Below are positions 10,349 to 19,910 of a stretch of DNA of 64,000 nucleotides, piece by piece (the first letter of the stretch is position 1; every line of letters begins with the position of its first letter). The stretch is from Thermothielavioides terrestris NRRL 8126. Lineage: Eukaryota; Ascomycota; Sordariomycetes; Sordariales; Chaetomiaceae. A program made the position numbers and the translations under genes. The DNA lies in the NCBI RefSeq assembly GCF_000226115.1, contig NC_016460.1, positions 62,001-126,000 of the forward strand, in the 5' to 3' direction. The notes under the pieces were generated by a model, which worked only from the letters and a program-made list of their open reading frames with translations, had not been told where the DNA came from and ran no database searches.

Positions 10349-11170
10349 CTAAGCACCAAGGGGGCCGAACACCTCCTTCGCCTTGGCCGTCAGCGCCTCT
10401 GCCGCCGCCCGGTACAGCAGCGGGCCAACGCTGACCCTCGCGGCGCCGAGCCTCGCCAGGTCCGCCGTGCTCAGCGCCTTGGTCTGCACTTGCGACGCCG
10501 TCCTCGGCAGGATATTCACCATGCCGCCCAGCGCGTCCACCACGCGCTTGACGTCCTCCTCCAGCATCTCCCTGTCGAACGGCCAGAACACGAACACCGT
10601 CGTCGCGCCGGCCTCCAGATAACTCTTCCCGCGCCGGATCGCCTCGTCCAGCGTGCCGCCCATCAGGAACGTATCCGACCGCGCGTTGACCACGAAGTCG
10701 GGCACGCCGGCGTCGGCGGCCGCCAGCCGCGCGCGCGCCACGCGGCCGACGGCCTCCGCCTCGCCCATCATGCGCCCGTCCTCGCGGTGCGAGTCCTCGA
10801 GGTTGGCGCCCACGGCGCCCAGCTCCGCGACGGCGCGGCGGACGGCCTCCTCGAGCCGGTCGCCGTAGCCGTCCTGGAGGTCGACGGTCAGCGGCAGGCC
10901 GCGCTCGTGCGCCACGGCCGCGACGGGCGCCAGCAACGCCAGGTTCTGCTCCAGCGTCAGCTGCCCGTCCTCGGTGCCGATGGCCTTGGCCAGCGCGTAG
11001 CTTGCCGAGGCGAGCGCGCGGCACTGCGGAAGCGAGGCCACGATGCGGGCGGACGCGCCGTCGTAGACGTTGGCGAGCACGAGCGGGTTGCCCGGCGTGT
11101 GGAGGGCTTTGAAGGCTTGTGCGCGCGCCGCGAGCTCGGGGATGGGCGGGATGAGAATGGGAGTGGCCAT
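10349..11170 (-). CDS. PEP mutase/isocitrate lyase family protein
   Basis: An intronless 273-residue frame. It reads as an alpha/beta-barrel enzyme of the phosphoenolpyruvate mutase/isocitrate lyase superfamily: LVLANVYDGASARI near residues 30-43, LTVDLQDGYGD (metal-binding Asp region) near 93-103, GANLEDS near 120-126, and VNARSDTFL near 161-169. Length fits the short carboxyvinyl-phosphonate-mutase-like branch (about 260-290 residues), not true isocitrate lyase (about 530). Members make or break C-C or C-P bonds in small oxoacids. The substrate here is unknown. A cytosolic location is likely, since no signal is seen. Confidence 0.85.
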   Translation of the reverse strand: MATPILIPPIPELAARAQAFKALHTPGNPLVLANVYDGASARIVASLPQCRALASASYALAKAIGTEDGQLTLEQNLALLAPVAAVAHERGLPLTVDLQDGYGDRLEEAVRRAVAELGAVGANLEDSHREDGRMMGEAEAVGRVARARLAAADAGVPDFVVNARSDTFLMGGTLDEAIRRGKSYLEAGATTVFVFWPFDREMLEEDVKRVVDALGGMVNILPRTASQVQTKALSTADLARLGAARVSVGPLLYRAAAEALTAKAKEVFGPLGA

Positions 11171-11654
11171 TGTGTCGGCCGGGTTCAGGCCTGGAAGGGA
11201 GTCGGGAGTCGGGGGTCCGTAAGGGGCTCGAAGTTAGTCAGGCACTGCGGGCAGAGAAGAGCAACAAGATACAGGAGAGTCAAACAGCCGTGGCTCTCCT
11301 GCTGCTTTATGCAGTGAAAATTCCTTGAGAAACCGACTCAAGCCGAGGCCGGCGGGCGAACGAAGGCGCCACGCTTGCCTTTCAGCAGCTTCTCCGCTCT
11401 GCTTGTTCTTGCAAGGGCGTGCCGGCAGTTTCCCGCAGCTGGCGCGCATCCCTCGCATTCCCGTTACGGAAATCCGACGAGCATGTAGGTGAACCCCAGG
11501 TATCCTCCCGAGCAGTAAATGTAAACCGCTTTGCCGTTGAATCCTTCTGTAGCGCACAGACAAAAGGACGCCGAGATCTGGCCAAGAGCAGGAGAGTTGT
11601 TGGCGACGTTGGTCCATCCATACACACAGGAGAAAGGGGCGAAAAGCAAAAATC

Positions 11655-11735
11655 GGGCCGAGCCAGGGCTTGAACCTGGGACCACTTGCAGAACGTAAAC
11701 CCAAAGCAAGTATGCTACCACTACACCACACGGCC
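11655..11735 (-). tRNA. tRNA-Pro (TGG) with a short intron
   Basis: On the minus strand the acceptor arm starts GGCCGTG and pairs with CTCGGCC (one T-T mismatch). The D arm has the A-box TGGTGTAGTGG. The anticodon stem is CTTGC/GCAAG and the loop begins TTTGGG, giving anticodon TGG. The T arm is CCAGG-TTCAAGC-CCTGG. About 9 extra bases after position 37 form the usual intron. Confidence 0.85.
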
Positions 11736-12124
11736 TGTAGTGGCGCATTCCAAAATAATTGCCCCTGTATAGCAGCCAATTCGCTTCACCTCCAGAGACA
11801 TCGGACGACAACAGCGCAGCGGTGGTGAGTTGCTTTGCGGAACGATTGGCTGAAGGAGGTAGGTGTCCTCTTACACGAAAATCGCCCTGGCCCGCTCTTG
11901 CTCCTTTCAGACAGCTCAGTATGTTTTTCTCAGTGAAGTCGTCACACTTACATCCACAACGTGTAATCCGTATCCACGTAAGAAACACAGTGCAACTCCT
12001 ACCCCTAGTTGCCACATATCGAGCCATCAATGAGTTGACTACCCCATCGTGGTATTATTGGTATCTATTAGTGACCCTAGCTGTAACTACCGCGAAGCTA
12101 TTTCCCCCCCTCCCCGAAGTCTAC
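11736..12124. other. Intergenic between tRNA-Pro and membrane protein gene
   Basis: AT-richer DNA that includes the 5' flank of tRNA-Pro and the 3' flank of the leftward membrane-protein gene. No further gene is seen. Confidence 0.4.
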
Positions 12125-13304
12125 CTAACCACCGGAAGTATTCCCATCCGATATGGTGCGCACCCGCCAGCCGTGGGGGCCGGAATAGGCCAGGCCGGGG
12201 ATGCAGCGCGCCAGGAGCGGCCGCAGCGTCTGCAGCGACGCGCAGATGATGCCGCAGTTGAGCTCGGCCGCGGACCACAGCGACAGCTCGACGTTGTCCC
12301 AGGTCGGGTCCTTGGTGCTCGTGGTGACGGGCAGGTAGATGAAGCGGATGACCGAGATGATGCATGTGCTGGATCATCACACCACCGCCCCGCGTTAGAA
12401 ATTGAATGAAATTAAAGAGAGCACGACGTAGGGAGGGGGGGAACGCGGGCCCACTCACAAAAAGCCCAGCGAGAAGATGGACACGACGAGGATCTTCTGG
12501 TGCCGGGGCATGGTCAGGTTGTACAGGCAGGGCAGCGGCACGGCGAAGATGGCGAAGTCGGTGACGAGGTTCAGGCTCGACGAGAAGTACCACACCTTGA
12601 GCGTGTCGAGGCACCGGTCGGCCATGCTGGGCGCGAACGCCGTGACGGGGATGCAGCACAGGCCGAGCACGATCCCCTGCGTGACCGCCCACAGCAGCAC
12701 GAAGACGAAGAGCCAGCGGCACACGCAGTCGGCCGTCGGGCTGCTGCTGCCGAAGATGCGCCGGTACTGCAGCAGGAACGACATCTTGGTGACGTTGTTG
12801 GCCAGGTTGTAGGTGATCACAGACGCGTAGAGGGCCTGCGCGGTCAGCCAGGCCGTGGATGGCGGATGGAGACGTCGAGCAGATATTTACCTTCATCTGC
12901 TTCAATATCGCATCGGGAGGCACGGTCCACTGATGGCGCCCGAGGCCAAAGTGGGTTTCTGCGGAGAAAGGCAGTCTCAGCTTTTGCCCCGTTCCTGATG
13001 GTCGGAAGATCAGACGCACCCAAGATGATCTCGATCGACGTGCTGATGGACAGGAACTGCGGGCAAGTGTGAGCCTGAGTGGACTAGGGCGGGGCGAGGA
13101 ACGCAGGAGGGCGCGCAGGACGGGCCGTACCAAGGCGACAACAATCAGCCAGTCGTCGGGCCCGGTCCGCTCGAGGATGACCTTGCGCGTGTACAGCCGC
13201 AGCGAGACGGCCACCGCGGCAAGCGTGGGGAGGAGGACCGTGAGGGCAATCGCCGCCGGCTGCTCCGACTGGGCGGACACGGCGGGGTCGGGAGTGGCCG
13301 ACAT
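12125..13304 (-). CDS. Rhodopsin-domain (PTH11/SAT4-type) membrane protein
   Basis: Five exons, 13304-13131, 13056-13020, 12958-12891, 12835-12459 and 12368-12125, keep phase and give 299 residues. Exon 2 is only 37 bases. Diagnostic stretches are TGPDDWLIVVAL (end of exon 1), THFGLGRHQW, NNVTKMSFLLQYRRIF and TWDNVELSLWSAAELN in the last exon. This is the fungal rhodopsin-domain family that includes the seven-helix cores of PTH11-like receptors. There is no N-terminal CFEM domain, and the C-terminal tail is short. Members are plasma-membrane proteins, some acting in surface or host sensing; a receptor role here is inferred from family only. Confidence 0.88.
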
Positions 13305-14461
13305 GATGGGCGGGTGGGTGGTCGAGATGGGCTCGGCCCTCACATCGCAGACGGCAACATCGAGCTCGTCGTGCCGCCGTCGACCCGTTCCCGCGGCAGC
13401 GGCAGTGGAGGAAACGATGAAGATGTAGCTTCGGCACAATACTGTGTAGCGAGCCCAACGCGCCGGCGGGAATGGTTTCGGCATGTGTGCGTTCACCTTG
13501 GGTTTCATTGCCATCGGCGGCTGGCCGGGCTCCCCCTGCCAATCCCCAATCAGCGTGGCAAGGATCTCCACCCTGACGCTTAGCCTCGATGATCCCCTGG
13601 AGCCCGCGTGGAGCGAACGAGCTTTGGGCCGCGGGGGTTGGCGCTGCTCGTTGACATTGCACTGTGTAATGTATACTAGTCGGCGGGATTCGCTCAATGA
13701 CGTTCCACTCGTTGGCGCTCCTCGTTGACGTTAGTCCGTCCTCCTCCTCTCTCTCCTGAAAGGCAACTACCCAACATGCTGCTTCGATGATGAATCAGCG
13801 GTATGCATGTGTCTCAGTACGGAATGCAGATGAGACCATCGCGGGCTTGGCGGGCTCCGCGGTATTCCAGGGGACCCGGGACGCTACACTACACTAGTGT
13901 AGGCGCCGCGTCCGTGGAACGGCCCTGGTGAGCAATTTCGCGGAATCGGTCCCCTGTCACGCCGCCGTTGAATTGATGCGCGCGTTGCAGGGGTCTCGGC
14001 CAAACGTGACGCTCCTCCTGGACGACAGGATCGACTTAAGGTTGGATCGTTGTCGCGAGCTAGTGTACCGTCGGTGTGAACTCAAATCCGTATTCCGCCG
14101 TCAAGTAGCCCCGAGGGCGCTGGGACGAAACAAGTGGCTCAGACCGGTCTGAGAACCTCACTCAGACAGGGCAACACTCTGGCATGGACTGGGAACAATA
14201 ACATCACCGTGAAAAGGCAACACCCCGAGCTCTCCGAGCAGGCCGAAGCACGTTCGCAGAAAGAAAAAGGGGCGTTTGGCCCCCAAAAAGCCTCCCATTA
14301 GTTACCAATCAGCCGCCGCTCCGACCGCTTCACAAAAGAATTGCCGACTTAACCCCGGCGCTCCGTCGTATGAAAATGGCGCCTGCCGGCGGGAAATGAA
14401 AAGATTTAGCCACCGAAAAGGAGAAGAAATAAGCACCGCCAGCCACCCAAGCAATCCGCCG
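13305..14461. other. Intergenic, no gene seen
   Basis: The 5' flank of the leftward rhodopsin-domain gene and the 3' flank of the leftward RNA polymerase gene. Short frames show no domain. Purine-rich tracts lie near 14260-14440. Confidence 0.4.
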
Positions 14462-17400
14462 TCAATCAACGTCATCTCCCCGCCCGCCACCGCCGCCGCC
14501 ATCCTCGCCGTCCCCCTCCAGATCGTCGTCGGGGTACTGGGACCCGTCACACTCCAGCCGCGCCAGGTACTGCTTGACGAACCGCCCGTCGGGCGCCAGC
14601 CCCGCGTACATGAGCGGCGTGACCAGCAGCGGCATGCCATCGCTACCGCCACCGCCGCCGCCGCCGGGGGAGCTCATCTGCGCCTTGATGAAGGCGAGCT
14701 GCGCGCCGGCCATCTGCCACACAAACTTGGGGTTGGTCTTGTAATACGCCTTGAAGGCCGTGCTGGCGCGCAGCAGCGCCCAGTAGCTGGTGCCGGCGCC
14801 GCCGCGATCCGCCAGGAACGGCTGCTCCAACAGCGCGGCGGTCTTAGCGTCGAGCCGGTTGGAGCCCGCGCGGCCGACGGCACGCGGCTCGATGGCGCAC
14901 CACTTGGCGTGCAGCTGCCGGACCTTTTCCGGGTACGTCAAGGACGACGAGCTGCCCTTGCTCATCAGCACCTTCCACTCGTGCTCGACCGCGCCGAGGG
15001 CGTTCTGCAGCGCCTCGAGCACGGCGCGGAGCGAGCGCGACTCGGCCGTCAGCGCCTTGAAGTTCTCAAAGTAGACGGCCAGGTCCGGGTCCCAGCTGTG
15101 CGCCGCCGCGTCGTCGTCAGGGCCCGCCCGCCGGCTGGCCTGCATGACCTTGTGCAGCTCCTCGAGCTCGCGGTCGATGGTCGGCTTGGCCACGGCGAAC
15201 TTGAGGTAGTCGACGATGTGGCGCGGCTCGCCTGCGCCGGCCCAGACGTCGCCCTTGTACGCCGGGTCCTCGACCGACATGCGGCCGCCGAGGCGCTCCC
15301 GCCGCAGCCGGTCCCAGCTTGCCGCGTCGAAAAGAATGCCCTGCTTGCTTTGGTCGACCAGCTTGCCGACGAGCGTGCTGAGCAGGAGCGCGACGCCGTC
15401 GCTGACGCTGTTGTTGTGGTAGCACACCCGCTCCTTGTAGTTGGTGCAGATGCCCAGGTAGTTGGGCTGCATCGCAAACTGGAAGCTCTTGTTGATCATG
15501 TCGTAGACGGCCTCGTGCCGCGCCGCCGCGCCGGTCCGCCCGGTGTCGCGGACGAGCTCCCCGAAGGTGGTCTTGTCCTTGCCCAGGTACGCCGAGAGGT
15601 CCGGCTCCTTGGGCATATCGGCGTTGGTGAAGTTCTCGACGATGTCCGGGTCCCAGCACACCCACGCCATATCGCCGTCGTAGTCGCCGCCCGACAGCTT
15701 GTCGGCGAGCGGGATGTCGCCCTTGGCGGGGAACACGATGACGTCCTTGAGCGCGTGCAGCTGCGGCTTGAAGACGGCCCGGACCTTTTGGATGTCGCTG
15801 GGGAAGTGGGCGGGCGACCGGGCGACCAGGACGTCGCAGTCCGTCAGGAGCATGTATGTCGTATCGTCCACGTCGTCGCGGAATTTGGACGAGAAGCCGA
15901 CGTGCACCTCGTTCTCCTCAAGGACGCCCCAGAAATCGACGACCATGAACATGTAGGCGGACCGGCCGACGTGGATGTTGAGCTTAGTCCGCAGCACTTC
16001 GCACCGCTGCTTCTGCAGGTCGAACGCCAGGTCCTGGATGTACTTCTGCCGCCGGTCGAAGCCGCTGTTGAGCAGGAAGCTGAGCACCTCGCCCTTGTTC
16101 TCGGGGAGGCCACCCAGGAAGGGCACCTGGCCGTGCCGGACGCGCTCCGACCGTGAGTTGGTGCACTCGTTGACCCACTGACGGAACTGCAGCGGGCGCT
16201 CCACGGCCGCCTTCTGGCTATCGAACTGCTTCTTCAGGTCGTTCATCAGGCGGGCGGCGATGGCGCGTCTCATGCGGGCCTTGTCCTTGGCCCTGTCTTC
16301 GAGCACGGGCAGGAACTGCAGGTTGAGTGCGGCCGGCTTCAGCTCGGTCGAGACGCTGCGGATCTCGAGCGTCCGGTGGAGGGCGTCGGCGTCGTCGCAC
16401 TTCCACTTGCGCTGCGACGGGTACGTCTCAATCCAGTCGTCGTCGCCCGCATCGGCCACATCCATCAGCCACATGCCCTTCGCGGAGCCCATGCGGCCCT
16501 GGATGGCCGACGGGATGTCGGACAGGCCGAGTGCGTCCCTGATCTTCCGGGCCACGCTGCGGGACATGCGCCCGATGCCGTCATTCATGATCTTGCCGGC
16601 GGGCGAGAGGATATCGTCGGTGCGGTGGCGGATCTGGTTGGGCTCGAACGTCACCGTGGGGAAGGTCTTGCTGAGGCCCAGCTGGATGCGCGAGAAGAGC
16701 TTTAGGTGCGGCTGGTACTCATTTTGCTCCAGCTGGAGCAGCCAGTCTAGCATCTCGCTCACGCGGATCTCGGTCCGCCGCCGGGACGGAGACTCGGGCG
16801 GCAGCTGGGCTCTCGTGCGAAGAGGAGCTGGGCGGAAGTCGTGCCCACGCTCGGCAAAGAAGTGCACCCTCTCCTTGAAGGTGGCCTTGGCGTCCGGCCC
16901 CAGGCGCAGCTCTCTGGCCGGCTTTCTGTATCCCGCATCCTTGGTGTAGAAGGCCTGCCACTGCCGGCCGACCAGAGAGTGCGGTTTCTCGGTCAGCCAG
17001 CGGATGACCTGGGCCGCGCCTCCGTCCTTGAGTATGGACGGCGCGTTCAGCGCGGTGGGAGACGGAACGAGAACCTCGAGGAAGCGATCCGGACCGAAGC
17101 GCCGGGTCAGCCTGCAGCCCTCGTCGAATCGCAGCGGCTTCATGTCTAGGAGGAACAGGGGGCCGGTCTTGCTGGGGTTGAATTCCAGTGAGGCCGACAA
17201 CACGACCGTGTTGCCGCGGCTCTCGAAGTTTCCTGTCAAGGCCGCGGCGAACGCCTCGGCCGACGGCCGCTCCGGAAACGACTTTCCCCGAAACACGTCG
17301 AGCTGGGTCAGGCTCCTCCAGAGGGCGGCCATGTCTGACGTCGCCCAGCTGGGGTCGTATCGCAGGGTGGGGTCCTCGAGGTCGACCTTGCAGTGGAGGC

Positions 17401-18641
17401 AGATCCGTGTGAGCTCCCAGGCCAGGGCGAGCGGCGCCGCGTGGAGCCAGCGCGGGAACTTGGCTGCGGCATTGTCAGGAAACGGGGCGGCGCCATAGCC
17501 GACCGGGCGGGAACCACTTACGCCAGATGTTCTGCAGCCTCGCGTAGACCTCGGGGTGGATGGGTAGAGCATCCGCCTCGTTTCTCCCACTCCCAGGAAT
17601 TTCGGCCACGGAATCATCCCATGCGACATGGGAAAGATCCGAGTAAAGCGTGCCGGCTGCGGAGGACCGCGGGGGTGCACGCGAGGCGCCGCCTGTGACT
17701 GGGCGGGCGGTGCGTGTGGGAGGCGGGACGGTATTGTTCGTCGCGGCCGAGAGGCCTTGCTGCGAGAGGCTAGAGACGATGACGGTCGGGCCGTGTTTCT
17801 GCTCCCGCTCTTCCCCGTCCGACGTCGTCTGGGTCGAGCGCTGGCTGTCGAGGCGGCTGAAGAGACTGGATACCTTGCTGCTACCGGAGGTATCGGAGGA
17901 TATGCTGCGCTCTGCATCTAAGCGTTGCCGCTGGGGCGACCAGTCCATCGGGGGAAAGCCGAGTCGGCGCCGGCTGGGCACGTTGTCGAGCGCATTGCTG
18001 AGCACCGTCGGGGTAGGGGACGGACTACGCGCGGGTGGCTGGCCCTTCCACCGCTTGGCGTCGAGGCCCAAGGCACCATCCGAGGACCGCTTCGATCCGG
18101 TCGACGCCGGCGACTCCGGGAGGGAGCCCGGATCGCTCTCCTCGGCTGGAGCGGGGAGCTGCGGGGGTCCACGAGCGCCTGCTCGGCCGCTAACTGCCGA
18201 CAGCGCGAGCGGGGGCGCCCTGCTCTGTGCCTTAAATCGGTCGAGCACGCTGACCAGGATGGTCTGCAGGTTCCATTGCTGGTCTGGAGTCTGTGCCTTG
18301 GGTGCGCTTCTCGGTGACGGCAGCGTGCCGGGGTCCGCGCGAGGTTTGGGCACCCAGCGCCGACTGGCGGCCCTGGCCTCGAGGAAGAAGCTGTCGAGGG
18401 CCTGCTCGAGGCTGTCGCCGCGCTGGTAATAGAGAAATTTGATGCCGCGGAAGATGCGCAGCCACTGGGCGTACTGCTCGTCCTGCTCGGCGAGCTGGTT
18501 GTGGCGCGAGGGCGACAGGGCCGGGTCGGGGATCCGGAGGCCCAAGCCGTAGTCGTCGTTCAGCTGCTGGATCACCTTGTCGACGGCGCTGGCAGTCCTG
18601 CTCGGCGTCGCCAGGAAGGCCGAGCCGGCAGCGCTGCCCAT
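14462..18641 (-). CDS. qde-1: RNA-dependent RNA polymerase, QDE-1-like
   Basis: Exon 1 (18641-17522) and exon 2 (17463-14462) flank a 58-base intron and encode 1373 residues; the junction reads NIW-PKFPRWL. The catalytic motif GGDYDGDMAWVCWD holds Asp967, Asp969 and Asp971. Among eukaryotic cellular RdRPs the Tyr version, with a long N-terminal region, is characteristic of Neurospora QDE-1 (about 1400 residues), which makes double-stranded RNA from aberrant transcripts for quelling. The N-terminal ~370 residues are Ser/Pro-rich, start with an ordered block ending QQLNDDYGLGL, and are probably flexible. The C-terminus is Asp/Gly-rich. The QDE-1 assignment over the SAD-1 or RRP-3 type rests on the motif and size. 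Confidence 0.9.
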
Positions 18642-19910
18642 CGCTGCTTCCTAACAGCGCTTCCCGACGCCTGCCGGCGCTTCCTGGCGCGACTTGTTTT
18701 CTGGAGCAAGGCGAGGTAAGTACGAGCAACGGCAGTATGCAACCGCAATTTTAGAGAGCCATTGATTGCTTGTGATGCGCGATGTGTGTGCAACGGGGAC
18801 CCTGCCAGGCGGGTCGGGTTGTTGCAGAAACGCGGGAGCTTAAGTTAACGTTAAATTGCAGGTTAACTTTGAATGGCGGCGCCAGCCGCGGTGATGCCCC
18901 CCCCCCCCCCCCCCCCCCCCACGCGAAGCCGTGATGGTGGTGGGCCTCAGAGCAGCGTGCACAGGCCAACCATCCCATCTCGAACAAGCGGCGGCTGCGG
19001 CTGCGGTCACAGAGGAGGACTCGGTTCAGACGGAGGAACTGAGGAGATGTGGGGGGTTGCGGGCGGCGTGCGGCGGGCGGCTGACTGCAGGCCTCAATGG
19101 GGCTGGCGTTGTAGGTTGGACGCCAGCGCGCGTGAACTGGGCACGGTCTCGTCTCGAGGTTGTCTCGTGAGGTCCAGTTCTCCAGAATCGGAAGCGTGTC
19201 GTGCGCCCAGTACCTAGTGGGCATCTTCCCGCAGAATCCATTTTTCAGGGTTCAAATTGGTGCAAGCGTCGAGCCGTCCCGTCGACGATATCATGGGCGA
19301 GGGCTATCAGTCCCGGGCGCGATGAAAACGCTTCCCTTCTGGCGCAGCCTGATACTTTTGAGCTGCAGGTTGCAAGCATCGAGGAGCAGGTTGGTTGCTC
19401 AGTCAGCGCCTTCGGGGACCAGGGGCAGGCAGCAGCCACTAACAGCTACCTAACGACCTGGAGTTGACGTAATTTTAAGGTGGGTTCTCCCCCGCCCACA
19501 CCCCCACCATCTCGGCCAGCCGTCTGTGCGCTGCCGCCAATCCCGAGCACCCCCCCACCAGCTGGAGCGGGATCCGGATCTGAGTGCTCGGCTTCTTTTT
19601 CTCCAGAACAACGCCTCGGATTTGTGTCGGTATTTCACACCCGGCCCTGCTGCCCCAGCGCCGCCTTCTGCCGCCGTCCCACTGTCTGCATCACCCCAGA
19701 GCCGCATCCCCAGCGTCAATTGCAGAGCAGCCCTGCGCGCCCGTCCGCGCGATCCCCACCTTCCAGGTCGCGCGTCTCCAACCGGGACGGGTCCCGATTG
19801 CCGCGACTCCCTCGGCCGTCCCTCGGATTTCTCGCTGCCCACCGGCCGCCGCCCGCAGCGACCCTCCCCTTCCACGTCTCGTGCGGGCACTTCCTGTCGC
19901 ACCCGCGCCA
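18642..19910. promoter_or_regulatory. Divergent region between RNA polymerase and Zn2Cys6 gene
   Basis: A 1.27-kb gap between divergent genes. It contains a small palindrome TTAACGTTAA near 18844, a run of 24 C at 18897-18920, and a long CT-rich stretch (about 19490-19900) that probably forms the 5' leader of the transcription factor gene. No gene is seen. Confidence 0.5.
18897..18920 (+). repeat. C24 homopolymer
   Basis: A run of 24 cytosines in the divergent promoter region. A second, shorter C run (about 13) lies in an intron near 25989-26000. Confidence 0.95.

Noticed and set aside
10349..11170. Glyoxylate-cycle isocitrate lyase
   Set aside because: At 273 residues it is about half the size of isocitrate lyase and fits the short PEP-mutase-like branch.
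14276..16156. 626-codon plus-strand frame opposite the RNA polymerase
   Set aside because: It is an antisense shadow caused by GC-rich codon bias; only the minus strand encodes the polymerase motifs.
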